This document shows, piece after piece, positions 35,492-44,607 of a DNA stretch of 64,000 bases. The stretch covers positions 372,001 to 436,000 of the forward strand of contig NZ_JARJHU010000001.1 of the NCBI RefSeq assembly GCF_029269825.1, in the 5' to 3' direction. Position numbers and translations under genes: made by a program. The stretch's first letter is position 1, and every line of letters begins with the position of its first letter. This DNA comes from Pedobacter sp. JY14-1. GTDB taxonomy: Bacteria > Bacteroidota > Bacteroidia > Sphingobacteriales > Sphingobacteriaceae. The notes beneath the pieces were generated by a model, which was given only the letters and a program-made list of their open reading frames with translations, was not told the origin of the DNA and did not search any database.

Positions 35492-37600
35492 ATGAAAATA
35501 AAATTACTATCTGTTGCGCTCTTACTCGCAGTTGCCGGTACATCCTGCAAAAAGAGTATAGAATCGGAAAAATCTGTCAGCACGGGGCTTGAAAACCTCA
35601 ACGTACCTGGTTCTTTCGACTGGAGCACTACCCAGGAGATCAATTTCAGCATCGGAACCAGCGACTCCAGGTTCCAGAACCAGATCCATGTCATCTACAT
35701 CTATGACCAGGACCCTGCCAAAGGTGGAAAAATACTGGCAAAAGGTGCCACCACCCTGGTTACACCATTTAACACCAGACTTGCGTTTGCAAGTGCAACC
35801 AGAGAAGTCTATATCCTGAAAAGCGCGCCGAACGGCGTGAAGACAGGTCAGAATGTTTCCCTCAATTCAAAAAACGTTAGTGTCTCCTTCGGAGCGGCAG
35901 GAATTTCCAGCCTAAGCTACAGCAATACCGACAGAAGAGTGATGGCTGCACCGAACAGCGGCCAGGTGGCCAGTATACCCGACTGTCAAAGATCGACTAC
36001 AGATGCCAATATCAATGTTGGAAATTTTGAAGTGGTCTGTTTTAACGCTACAGCAAATGCCACAGTTGACATCAATGGTAATAATGGCGGTACGGTGAGG
36101 CTGAACGCGCCCGGAAAGACCATCACCCTGAGGAACTTCAACCACACCAATATGAGCCTTGTTGTGGAACCGAACACCAAACTGGTCGTGCAAAACACAG
36201 AGATCAAAACGAACGAGACCTGGACCATTAACGGCACACTTGAAGTTACCGGTAAGCTGGATGTGAAAGGTACACTGAGCAATTACGGTACAGCAACCAT
36301 TAATAACCTGCAGATGAACAGCCAGTGTATTGTAAATAATTATTGCAAACTGCTGGCAACTGACCTGATCGCAGACAACATCCTGAATAATTACAGTTAT
36401 GTTGCCATTTCAAATGCCATGCGGATCAACAGCAATGGCCGTGTAAACCTGATTGGGGGCACTACAAGCGGCGCTTACCTGGAGACCAAGAACCTGGACA
36501 AAGGCAGCAACCAGGGCCGTGTGGTGGGCAGTAATGCGACAGGTCTGTTTAAAGTTACCGGCAATATTGACAACAACCTGATACTGGATGCAAAGCAAAC
36601 CAGTAACAGCCAGGTGGTAGCGGGTAATCTGGAACTGTGTACCAATGTACAGAATCTTCCTGCAGGCTTTTTCCTATCTCCTGCCAAACTCGGTTGTGAG
36701 GCTTATATTGAAAAAGGCGATTGTATGCTGGCAGGCAACGGTACCGCGCCTACCACTGGTAAGGACAGCGATGGCGACGGGGTAATGGACGACGACGATG
36801 ACTATAAAGATGACAAGGATAAAGCCTTCAATACTTATTCTGTAAATTACAAAAATGGTGGCTCTACCCTGGCATTTGAAGACAACTGGCCCACCCGTGG
36901 CGACTACGACCTGAACGACGTCGTATTGACTTACCGCTATAAAGTAGTAACCAATGCCACAAACAAAGTAGTGGAGGTGAATGCAGGATATACGCTGATC
37001 GCTACCGGGGCAGATTATATTAATGGTGCGGGCGTTCAGTTCCCGCTGGCTGCAGGTAAGGCTAAGCTGACCAAGGCACCTGCCGGAGTATACCTGGAAG
37101 ACAAGCAGGACAGTGTAGTACTGATCCTTTTCGACAACAGCCGCAAACTGCAGGCTACAGGAAACACAGTGCTGGGTAACCCCACTTCGCCAAAGGTAGA
37201 TTTCGATATCGTATTTACGGTAGCAGATGGTCCAGAGATCAAAAACTTTGGCGCGTTAGCCTACAACCCTTTTATATTCAACATGACCAACGGCTTTGGA
37301 CGCGGATATGAAACGCATTTGTACGGAAAGAAACCAACTAATCTGGTGAACAGTAATCTGTTTGAGACTAAGGATGATTATTCCAAGTCAAACAATAAGT
37401 ACTACAGTACAAAAGACAGATTGCCATGGGCAATTGAGGTACCGATCGCGGATTTTGGTTACCCGGTCGAAGGCAAACGTATTGACAATGCCTATACCAA
37501 CTTTGCAAACTGGGCGACATCCGGCGGCAGCAACAGCCAGGAATGGTACGACTTGTTATCGGGAGGTGCCAATAAGGATCTGATCTACAAGTCAAAGTGA
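35492..37600 (+). CDS. LruC-domain lipoprotein
   Basis: 702 residues from the ATG at 35492, with a lipoprotein signal (LLSVALLLAVAGTSC, lipobox Cys19). Residues 40-150 form a beta domain; 165-400 consist of repeated short strands (TVRLNAPGKTITLRNFNH, GTLEVTGKLDVKGTLSNYGT) like a right-handed beta-helix. From 424 comes an acidic calcium-binding segment DSDGDGVMDDDDDYKDD and then the LruC domain, with AFEDNWPTRGDYDLNDVVL and YNPFIF. LruC proteins are surface lipoproteins in Bacteroidota, Leptospira and others, of unclear role. Single gene ending at a strong hairpin. Confidence 0.9.
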   Translation: MKIKLLSVALLLAVAGTSCKKSIESEKSVSTGLENLNVPGSFDWSTTQEINFSIGTSDSRFQNQIHVIYIYDQDPAKGGKILAKGATTLVTPFNTRLAFASATREVYILKSAPNGVKTGQNVSLNSKNVSVSFGAAGISSLSYSNTDRRVMAAPNSGQVASIPDCQRSTTDANINVGNFEVVCFNATANATVDINGNNGGTVRLNAPGKTITLRNFNHTNMSLVVEPNTKLVVQNTEIKTNETWTINGTLEVTGKLDVKGTLSNYGTATINNLQMNSQCIVNNYCKLLATDLIADNILNNYSYVAISNAMRINSNGRVNLIGGTTSGAYLETKNLDKGSNQGRVVGSNATGLFKVTGNIDNNLILDAKQTSNSQVVAGNLELCTNVQNLPAGFFLSPAKLGCEAYIEKGDCMLAGNGTAPTTGKDSDGDGVMDDDDDYKDDKDKAFNTYSVNYKNGGSTLAFEDNWPTRGDYDLNDVVLTYRYKVVTNATNKVVEVNAGYTLIATGADYINGAGVQFPLAAGKAKLTKAPAGVYLEDKQDSVVLILFDNSRKLQATGNTVLGNPTSPKVDFDIVFTVADGPEIKNFGALAYNPFIFNMTNGFGRGYETHLYGKKPTNLVNSNLFETKDDYSKSNNKYYSTKDRLPWAIEVPIADFGYPVEGKRIDNAYTNFANWATSGGSNSQEWYDLLSGGANKDLIYKSK

Positions 37601-37625
37601 TACTGAACCATATCAAACTTAACAA

Positions 37626-37655
37626 AAAGCCGGACGTCTTTCGATGTCCGGCTTT
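37626..37655 (+). terminator. Intrinsic terminator after the LruC lipoprotein gene
   Basis: Ten-base stem AAAGCCGGAC / GTCCGGCTTT with a 10-base loop, 25 bases after the stop, followed by an alternating TATATA tract rather than a pure T run. Confidence 0.8.
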
Positions 37656-37739
37656 ATATATATATACAAGGCCATTAATTTGCTTTCATTCTTGTCCTGA
37701 GAGCACCGGAAACCTGCGGAAACAGGCGTATACCGTGGG

Positions 37740-38684
37740 TTATTTCAGCTTTGAGACCAGTACCCTGGTAAATTCTTCTGAGCCTTCTTTATTCAGGTGA
37801 AATACATCGGCAAATTTCCGGTATTGGAAATTAAACGCCGGGTTTTCAGAAAAGTTAATAAATCTGACATCCCCGAACTCACCGGCAACTTCCATCAGTT
37901 TCCTGACCCGGTAATTGATCGGTTCCTTCAATATTTTAGGAGATATGATGACATAGGTTTTAATATGGTGTTGCTTCGTCAGAGAAAGAAAATGCCGGAA
38001 GTAATCAAGTGCCTTTTCGTCGATATTCGGGTCATTGTCGTTTTCAGATTCTTTACTTTTCTCCATGGTCCTCTTGTGGTCTGCAAACATAGCCTCGGTC
38101 ATTTCTCCTGTGAGCGGGCTGTAGCCATTATCCTCGGCAGGTAGTTTGTAAGCGAAAAGCGAATTGTAAGCCAGGATAAACAAGCTGGAATTATAAGGAT
38201 AAGTACGCGACCATAACTTTAACTTCTCCCATTTCCCCCCTTGTTCTACGTAGCTGCGCAGTTCCGGATGATTACGGCAGTAAGGCAGCAGAACGGATAA
38301 TTTCTCATATTTACCTTCGCCTCTGGCCAGTTCCCAGGAGTTGACGTCAAGCAGGATCATCTTTGGCGTATACCGCTTAAGCGTAGCCTCAAGCACAGCC
38401 GTGTAGTAAGGAATCTGCTGACCATCCCGCCCAGTATTATAGCAGCTCATCTTAAGTGAGTCTGACAATATTCCCGGAACATAATGCCGGACTGCCCTGG
38501 AACTACCGAAAACCAGTATGTCCTGCCGGGTGCTGTCCACCGCATAGGTAACCTGGGCAAACTGCCCCTTCCTTTGGCTGAAATAAACCTTTTGCAGTGT
38601 AAAACCGATCAGCTGATCTGTAATGATGACCAGTAAAATAAAAAGGATGAAACGCCTAATAAAAAACAAGAGATCTGGCTTCAT
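37740..38684 (-). CDS. SGNH-like hydrolase/acyltransferase partner of the MBOAT protein
   Basis: 314 residues. A membrane anchor at about 10-30 (FILFILLVIITDQLIGFTL) places the rest in the periplasm. The catalytic pattern of SGNH enzymes is visible: VFGSSRAVRHY with Ser61/62 as nucleophile region, a conserved GRDGQQIPYY loop, and FADVFHLNKEGS with Asp293 and His296 as the usual DxxH. Such proteins work with MBOAT acyltransferases in alginate and cellulose O-acetylation (AlgJ/AlgX, WssI). Ends 3 bases from the MBOAT gene on the same strand; the acyl donor and acceptor are inferred. Confidence 0.85.
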   Translation of the reverse strand: MKPDLLFFIRRFILFILLVIITDQLIGFTLQKVYFSQRKGQFAQVTYAVDSTRQDILVFGSSRAVRHYVPGILSDSLKMSCYNTGRDGQQIPYYTAVLEATLKRYTPKMILLDVNSWELARGEGKYEKLSVLLPYCRNHPELRSYVEQGGKWEKLKLWSRTYPYNSSLFILAYNSLFAYKLPAEDNGYSPLTGEMTEAMFADHKRTMEKSKESENDNDPNIDEKALDYFRHFLSLTKQHHIKTYVIISPKILKEPINYRVRKLMEVAGEFGDVRFINFSENPAFNFQYRKFADVFHLNKEGSEEFTRVLVSKLK

Positions 38685-38687
38685 TAC

Positions 38688-40115
38688 TTAAAATTGAAAA
38701 TAAATAAATTGTCCGCCGCTGAAAACGCCGAAAAGCATAATGATGAACAGCATTGCCAAGGCGGCCGTCCACCTGACCACAACTGAACGGTGGGTGAAAA
38801 AATTGAACCTTTCCTGAATATATTCCATTTTATATTCGGCAATGAAAAGCAATACGATAGCGAGTATACAATGGGCCATATTGCTGATGCCGTCACCGGT
38901 AAAGGGGCGTGCTCCAAAAGATTTCAGGTTGCCAATAAGCTCGAAGGCGTCATGAACAGTTTCTGCTCTGAAAAATATCCAGGCGAAAGTAACCAGCGCC
39001 AGCGTAAAGAAAATGCTCAGCAGGTTGAGTAGCTTACCCGGGATCCGGGAAGCTGCTGCTAAGAACTCCCGCAATGGCCGGAGCATCATTCCGGATAAGG
39101 TATAGAAGGCATGGAGCAGGCCCCAGATAATAAAAGTATAGTTGGCGCCATGCCAGATACCGCTGACCATAAATACGATGGTCAGGTTGAGATAGACCCT
39201 GGCCTTTGGCACCCGGTTGCCCCCAAGGGGAATGTAAAGATAATCCCTGAACCAGGTAGACAGGGAAATGTGCCAGCGGCTCCAGAATTCGCTGATGGAC
39301 TTTGAAAAGTAGGGACGTCTGAAGTTGATCATCAGGTCGTAACCCATGATCCTGGCACAGCCGATGGCAATATCTGAATAGCCGGAGAAATCACAGTAGA
39401 TCTGTACAGCGAAAAAGAGCGAGGCGATAACTACTGTACTTCCATTGTGCAGATCAGGATGTGCATAAACTGAATTGACATAGATGGAAAGCCTGTCTGC
39501 GACCACCAGTTTCTTAAAGAAGCCCCAGAGCATCAGCTGCAGTCCGGAAACTACCCTTGCGTATTCAAACTGATGTTTCTCATGCATCTGATGAAGGATG
39601 TTCTGCGGCCGCTCAATGGGGCCAGCCACGAGTTGCGGATAGAACATTACATAAAGGCTGTAGATACCAAAATGACGTTCTGCCTTCTGGTTGCCACGGT
39701 ATACTTCTATGGTATAGCTCATCGCCTGAAACGTGTGGAAGGAAAGTCCAATCGGCAACAGTATCTTAAGGTATGGGACCGGGTTCTTATAGTGAAAGTC
39801 CCCCAGCAGATAAGTCAGGTTGTCATTCAGGAAATTGTAGTATTTAAAAATCACCAGGACGCCGATATTGGCAATAAGGCTCAGCACCAGATAGGACTTC
39901 CTTTTCTTACCCTGACTTTTCTCGATGTAAATACCCGCAAAATAATCGATAACGATAGTGAAGCCAAGTATCAGTATGTATACCGGCACGAATGCCATAT
40001 AAAAATAGCAGCTCGCGGCAAGCAGAAGTACCCAGCGGTATCTATGGGGCAGCAGGAAATAAGTAACGGTGACAAGGATAAAGAACAGGATAAAATCCAG
40101 TGAATTGAACAGCAT
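38688..40115 (-). CDS. MBOAT family membrane O-acyltransferase
   Basis: 475 residues with about 11 membrane segments, of the AlgI/DltB branch. Signatures: LLPHRYRWVLLLAASCYFYM at the start, HTFQAMSYTIEVYRG, FYPQLVAGPIERPQ, and SGIWHGANYTFIIWGLLHA with the conserved His of the active site; WSRWHISLSTWFRDYLYIPLGG is the central motif. It moves an acyl group, usually acetyl, across the inner membrane for addition to an exported polysaccharide. The SGNH gene follows after 3 bases and the pair is next to the polysaccharide genes at 40428-52556. A candidate promoter lies at 40132-40139. Confidence 0.95.
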   Translation of the reverse strand: MLFNSLDFILFFILVTVTYFLLPHRYRWVLLLAASCYFYMAFVPVYILILGFTIVIDYFAGIYIEKSQGKKRKSYLVLSLIANIGVLVIFKYYNFLNDNLTYLLGDFHYKNPVPYLKILLPIGLSFHTFQAMSYTIEVYRGNQKAERHFGIYSLYVMFYPQLVAGPIERPQNILHQMHEKHQFEYARVVSGLQLMLWGFFKKLVVADRLSIYVNSVYAHPDLHNGSTVVIASLFFAVQIYCDFSGYSDIAIGCARIMGYDLMINFRRPYFSKSISEFWSRWHISLSTWFRDYLYIPLGGNRVPKARVYLNLTIVFMVSGIWHGANYTFIIWGLLHAFYTLSGMMLRPLREFLAAASRIPGKLLNLLSIFFTLALVTFAWIFFRAETVHDAFELIGNLKSFGARPFTGDGISNMAHCILAIVLLFIAEYKMEYIQERFNFFTHRSVVVRWTAALAMLFIIMLFGVFSGGQFIYFQF

Positions 40116-40131
40116 AAATTCAAGAGTTTGT

Positions 40132-40139
40132 CAAAGATA
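40132..40139 (-). promoter_or_regulatory. Candidate promoter -7 element for the MBOAT-SGNH operon
   Basis: Minus-strand TATCTTTG matches TAnnTTTG, 16 bases before the MBOAT ATG, which would give a leader near 10 bases. No -33 TTG at standard spacing. Confidence 0.4.
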
Positions 40140-40427
40140 TTAATTTGCAGTTCCGCAGGGACTTTTCGCCCTATATTTTTTATTGATGCACCTTAGACAC
40201 ATGAAATACCTGATCATCGCGATATTTCCGGGAAGGTCAGGCTGCAGAAGGCTGCATTTCCGGTTAAAAAATGTTGTTGTGATAAAACTTATATGAGTAT
40301 AAAGAACGAAGCAGGAACAAACTCCACAATTCGCATATGATCGATTAAATCTGATGATAAAAAATATTGATTTATACGGTTTTTTAGTGATATATTGAGA
40401 CGTTTTTCTAATACAGATTCTGGTAAC
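40140..40427. other. Divergent intergenic region
   Basis: About 290 bases between the MBOAT and ATP-grasp genes. Contains the octamer ATTTCCGG twice (40214-40221 and 40256-40263, 42 bases apart), and no gene with protein-like features. A promoter for the plus-strand operon is expected here, but no exact TAnnTTTG was found on that strand. Confidence 0.4.
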
Positions 40428-41492
40428 ATGCAAGCAAAAAAGCGGATACTCATCATCGGCTACGACTCAAATCTTTGTCTGGGGGTTTTATATTGCCTTA
40501 GAAAGGAAGATTATGAAATTTTCCTGGTGACCAGCAACCGCAAGAATGCCGCAAGGTTTTCAAGGTTTGTAAAAAAGATCCGTTATTACGAAAAACAGGA
40601 TGAATTGTTAGCGGTCATTATCGATACGGTAAAAGCCAGCAAGATCGACCTGGTTATGCCTATTGATGAGATGGAAATCAAGTTTGCGAATGAACATCAG
40701 GACCAGATCAAGGCACATGCCGCCTTAAGCTGGACTACTCCCGCCGATAAGTTCAGTATCGGGATCAATAAGCTGTTGCTCGCTGAGTTCCTGACCAAAA
40801 ACCAGATACCCTGTCCCAGGTTTGCTACAGCAGATACACTGGAAGCGCTGCTGTCGGCGGCAGATGAGATCGGATATCCTGTGCTGGTCAAACCTGCAAG
40901 GGGTTCATTCGGTCGCAGTATCATGAAGTTTACAGCCAGGGAGGAAATTGCGGAATTCTACAAGGATCATTTCGATACCGATTTCATACTGCAAAGGTTC
41001 CTTGTAGGGAGTGATATCACCTGTAACGTGATCTGCAGGAATGGAGACATCATCTGCCACACGATACAGGAATCTCCTGTAAAATATGGCTCGGATTTCA
41101 GCTCCAATGACATTCTGGAGTTCCATGAAGATGCGCAGGTGATCGATGCTGTAGGGCGTATGATGAAACTGCTTTCCTGGAACGGTGTCGCCTGTGTCGA
41201 CATCAGGAGGGATAAGGAGGACGGAAGGATATATATACTGGAAATCAACGGAAGATTCTGGGCTTCGGTTGTTGTTTCCTGGCTGAAGGCCGGCGTCAAT
41301 TTCCCGCTGATCATGGTCAGGCTGGCATTGGGGCTTCATGTAGATGTTCCGGCAGCAAAGCCATCAAGGCAAATTACCATGAAGCAGTACCTGGATTCCT
41401 TCTTCTCGGGCAAAAATTCCTTTAGGGACACAAAATATATCAGTTACGTATCGGATCCTGTAGCCAGGCTAGCACAAATTTTGAGATATTGA
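40428..41492 (+). CDS. ATP-grasp ligase-like protein
   Basis: 354 residues from the ATG at 40428. N-terminal Rossmann-like pre-ATP-grasp domain (KKRILIIGYDSNLCLGVLYC), then ATP-grasp from about 115: YPVLVKPARGSFGRSI with the ATP-binding Lys, FILQRFLVGSDITCNVI, VACVDIRRDKEDG and ILEINGRFWASVV with the metal-binding Glu and Asn. The family joins a carboxylate to an amine or thiol with ATP. In polysaccharide loci such enzymes may attach amino-acid-like groups to sugars, but the substrate is unknown. First gene of a four-gene plus-strand operon. Confidence 0.88.
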   Translation: MQAKKRILIIGYDSNLCLGVLYCLRKEDYEIFLVTSNRKNAARFSRFVKKIRYYEKQDELLAVIIDTVKASKIDLVMPIDEMEIKFANEHQDQIKAHAALSWTTPADKFSIGINKLLLAEFLTKNQIPCPRFATADTLEALLSAADEIGYPVLVKPARGSFGRSIMKFTAREEIAEFYKDHFDTDFILQRFLVGSDITCNVICRNGDIICHTIQESPVKYGSDFSSNDILEFHEDAQVIDAVGRMMKLLSWNGVACVDIRRDKEDGRIYILEINGRFWASVVVSWLKAGVNFPLIMVRLALGLHVDVPAAKPSRQITMKQYLDSFFSGKNSFRDTKYISYVSDPVARLAQILRY

Positions 41493-41499
41493 CATTCCT

Positions 41500-42447
41500 A
41501 TGCTGAAAAGAATCATAAATAAAGTTCTTGGTGGTTTGGTGGTTCTGTTCTACGGAAAACTACCTGATGATGTAAGGTATTATTACCGGGACACTTATTA
41601 CTGCCAGCTGATGCAGTTAAAGTACCTGCTCCGGGATTATGTATTTAAACCCCGGTACAAGGAACTTTCCTTCAGCGGTGAGTTTGCTCCTGAACTGCAG
41701 TTTGCGCTTCCCTTTGCCTACTGGCATTATAAGAATGGCACGCTGAAGAGTACAAAGGCAGCTAAATTCACAAAAGAACTGTATTTCTTCTCTCCGGATC
41801 ATGAAGAGTCTTTTGAAACGAGGAGCAATGAGGGCAATTACAATTATGAGATGCCCAGGATCCTGTACAGCCAGAACTACAATATGAAAAAGTGGTTGCC
41901 TGTACCACTGAAGGAGGTTTATGCCAACAATATCTATGTATATGACAAGCCGGCCCTGATGATCGCCAACCGTTACAACATGGAGTGGGACGGTCCGCCG
42001 ATCAGCTTTTACAGCATAGAGGCCCTGGATTTTATCATTAGCAGGCTGAGAGATAAGTATACGATCATCTATAATCGCCCCAGGCCCCAGAACATTACCA
42101 TGGACAACAGTGATATCTACGACATGGATGAATTTGAATGGCTGAAAAAAACCTATCCTGAGGTCATTCTCATGGAGGACCTATTCCGGGAAAATGCGGC
42201 AAAAGCACGCAATTTTAACCACCTGCAGCTGATGGTATACGCAAATGCAGACAAGTTCATTTCGATACATGGCGGCACGGCAACACTGGCCAGCTATTTT
42301 GGGGGCACAAACCTGATCCTGTCGAAGCGCGGGCCGGAGCACCATTTCAAGTGCTATTCCAAATTGTACCCTAAGTTTTCCGGTGCCACCATACTGCACG
42401 CAAAGACTGATGCACAGGTAAGGGAATATGTAGAACAGTATTTTTAA
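41500..42447 (+). CDS. Putative glycosyltransferase of the polysaccharide operon
   Basis: 315 residues, family not certain. A hydrophobic helix at the start (about 5-18, VLGGLVVLFYG) may anchor it. The C-terminal half resembles capsule glycosyltransferases of the GT61/GT-B type: VILMEDLFRENAAKARNFNHLQLMVYANADKF with the FISIHGGTATLASYFGGTNLIL segment that commonly binds the sugar nucleotide, and a preceding YTIIYNRPRPQNI loop. No DxD motif was found. Seven bases after the ATP-grasp stop and 7 before the flippase start, so it belongs to the same operon. Confidence 0.65.
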   Translation: MLKRIINKVLGGLVVLFYGKLPDDVRYYYRDTYYCQLMQLKYLLRDYVFKPRYKELSFSGEFAPELQFALPFAYWHYKNGTLKSTKAAKFTKELYFFSPDHEESFETRSNEGNYNYEMPRILYSQNYNMKKWLPVPLKEVYANNIYVYDKPALMIANRYNMEWDGPPISFYSIEALDFIISRLRDKYTIIYNRPRPQNITMDNSDIYDMDEFEWLKKTYPEVILMEDLFRENAAKARNFNHLQLMVYANADKFISIHGGTATLASYFGGTNLILSKRGPEHHFKCYSKLYPKFSGATILHAKTDAQVREYVEQYF

Positions 42448-42454
42448 TCTGTAT

Positions 42455-43798
42455 ATGAAATCCAAAGACCAGTACTGGCTCAAATCGGGTGTCCTGAATG
42501 TTATCCAGAATTTTTCAGGGGTATTTTTTGGCTTTGGCAGTTTTTATTTTCTGGTCAGACTGCTGAGTAAGCATGATTTCGGTGCCTGGACATTATTTAT
42601 GTCTACGACCACGATCCTGGAGATCGTCAGGAGCGGACTGATCCAGAATGCCCTGGTAAAATACATTTCGTCTTCTGAACCTGAGGAACACCCGAAGATC
42701 ATTTCCGCCTCCTTGAGCATCAGCGGTGCACTGACGATCGCCTGTGTGGTGGTGAACCTGTTGTTCGGACATTTGCTGGCCAGGCTGTGGGACTCACCGG
42801 AACTGACGTTGTTGTTCTATACCTACAATATTGTATTTATCCTGTCGGGTATACTGACACAGTTCAATTGCATTGAACAGGCAAACCTGAATTTCAGCGG
42901 CATCGTGGTGACAAACTTCATCAGGCAGAGCACCTTCTTTCTGTTTGTGGTAGCCTGCTTTTTCAGCGGATTTGCCACAAAACTGGTATACCTGGTCTAC
43001 GTGCAGATATTCAGTGCGTTGCTGAGTACGATCGTGGCCTATGGCTATGTTAGACGACACCTGAAGTTCTCCTTTAAATTGTACCCTGAATGGATGAGGA
43101 AACTCTTCAACTATGGCAAGTACGCCTTTGGCACTTCGGTAAGCTCAATCCTTTCGGGAACGATTGACCAGATGATGCTGGGCGCACTGCTTTCTCCTGC
43201 AGCGTCTGGTGCTTTTAATATCGCGGTACGGATCACCAACCTTATCGACATCCCTACCAGCGCTGTGGCAAACATCGTTTTCCCACAGAGTGCAAAGCGT
43301 ATGGAGACCGAGGGTAAGGACGCGATCAGATATCTTTACGAAAAGTCGGTCGGAACGATCCTGGCGATCCTGATCCCGCCGCTGGCTTTTCTTTATTTCT
43401 TTGCAGGTTATGTAGTACATTTCATTGCAGGTGCCAAGTATGACGACTCCATTCCGTTGCTGAAGGTAACGCTGATCTATTGCCTGCTGATCCCCTACGG
43501 AAGGCAGTTTGGCACCATACTGGACTCGATAGGCAGGACCCGGCTGACCTTTGTGATCGTACTGATCACGGCGAGTCTTAACCTCGGCCTGAACTATATC
43601 TTTATCCTGAAATTCGGCGTGATCGGGGCTGCCTACGCGACCCTGATATCCAACATCATCGGCTTTGTCATTGCGCAGTATATACTGAGTAAGGAACTGC
43701 ATGTGAAAGTCTGGCATACGCTCATTTACGCGTACCGGTTTTACCCGGAAATGTATGAAAAATATTGGCTCAGCAAAAAGCAACCTAAAAACCTATGA
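42455..43798 (+). CDS. wzx: Polysaccharide flippase (Wzx/MATE-like)
   Basis: 447 residues with 12-14 predicted membrane helices, polysaccharide biosynthesis (PF01943) type: the FGSFYFLVRLLSKHDFGAWTLF start typical of Wzx, YGKYAFGTSVSSILSGTIDQMMLG with conserved residues in helix 7, GAYATLI-like GAAYATLISNIIGF near the end. It would move undecaprenyl-linked repeat units from the inner to the outer leaflet of the inner membrane. Second-strand operon member; its last codons overlap the fucosyltransferase start (ATGA). Symbol is by function class, not by orthology. Confidence 0.9.
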   Translation: MKSKDQYWLKSGVLNVIQNFSGVFFGFGSFYFLVRLLSKHDFGAWTLFMSTTTILEIVRSGLIQNALVKYISSSEPEEHPKIISASLSISGALTIACVVVNLLFGHLLARLWDSPELTLLFYTYNIVFILSGILTQFNCIEQANLNFSGIVVTNFIRQSTFFLFVVACFFSGFATKLVYLVYVQIFSALLSTIVAYGYVRRHLKFSFKLYPEWMRKLFNYGKYAFGTSVSSILSGTIDQMMLGALLSPAASGAFNIAVRITNLIDIPTSAVANIVFPQSAKRMETEGKDAIRYLYEKSVGTILAILIPPLAFLYFFAGYVVHFIAGAKYDDSIPLLKVTLIYCLLIPYGRQFGTILDSIGRTRLTFVIVLITASLNLGLNYIFILKFGVIGAAYATLISNIIGFVIAQYILSKELHVKVWHTLIYAYRFYPEMYEKYWLSKKQPKNL

Positions 43799-44607
43799 TC
43801 GGTGTAAAATTTAACGGCAGACTCGGCAATCAGATTTTCCAGCTGGCTTTCCTGGAGTACCTGAAAACGAACAACCCAGGTAAAACTTTCTTCTTTGTAA
43901 ACCCCCATCATTCCTACCTTTCAAAGTATTTCGACATGAGGGGCTTCCATAACCTGACACTGGGCTCCAAAGCCTACTCGGCGGTGACCAGAGTACTGCC
44001 AAAGCTGTTCAGGTTCAAGGAAATCTATATTCAGAACATTCAGGTGCCCCGCGAAGTAAAAGTAGAGGACTGGACGATATACAAGGGCTTTTTTCAGACA
44101 GATTTTTACCTGAGACATATTAAAGGTCCGTTTCATATCCGGCTGAAGAGAAAATATACTGATGAATTTGACCAGAAATTCGGTGAGGTTTTCAGGAACT
44201 CGAAGACGATCGTGGTGCATATCCGGCGAACAGATTACCTCAGCTATGGCAAGCGCGACATTTCGCTGCCGATGGACTATTTCAGGCGCAGACTGGACGC
44301 CCTTGGAAATATCGACGATTATAAGGTCTTCTTTGTCAGCGACGATATGGATCATGTGAAGTCTTACTTCCAGGAAAAGCCGAACTACATCTTTTCTTCC
44401 AACAGTGAGATCATCGACTTCCAGATCATTAAGAATGCGGACATCGCGATCATTTCCAACAGCAGCTTTGCCTGGTGGGCCGCCTACCTCTCAGAGAAAA
44501 ACAATAAGGTATATGCACCGAAGAACTGGCTGGGCTTCAGGATCGGCAAGGAGCATCCCAAACGGGTAATGACCGATCGTTTTACCTGGTGTGAGGTCTT
44601 AGACTAG
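43795..44607 (+). CDS. Alpha-1,2-fucosyltransferase, GT11 family
   Basis: 270 residues. Starts with the GT11 signature GRLGNQIFQLAFLEYL, has VHIRRTDYL (the HxRRxD donor-binding motif of GDP-fucose enzymes) and the closing ISNSSFAWWAAYLS. It transfers fucose from GDP-fucose in alpha-1,2 linkage to a sugar acceptor in the cytoplasm. GDP-fucose synthesis genes (gmd, fcl) are not in this window; manC at 4403 supplies GDP-mannose for that path. Overlaps the flippase stop by 4 bases and the convergent GT4 gene by 9 bases. Confidence 0.93.
   Translation: MIGVKFNGRLGNQIFQLAFLEYLKTNNPGKTFFFVNPHHSYLSKYFDMRGFHNLTLGSKAYSAVTRVLPKLFRFKEIYIQNIQVPREVKVEDWTIYKGFFQTDFYLRHIKGPFHIRLKRKYTDEFDQKFGEVFRNSKTIVVHIRRTDYLSYGKRDISLPMDYFRRRLDALGNIDDYKVFFVSDDMDHVKSYFQEKPNYIFSSNSEIIDFQIIKNADIAIISNSSFAWWAAYLSEKNNKVYAPKNWLGFRIGKEHPKRVMTDRFTWCEVLD

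Noticed and set aside
40140..40427. Possible short gene on either strand between the MBOAT and ATP-grasp genes
   Set aside because: The 36-codon plus-strand frame and the 97-codon minus-strand frame have no conserved pattern, and the latter overlaps the ATP-grasp start.
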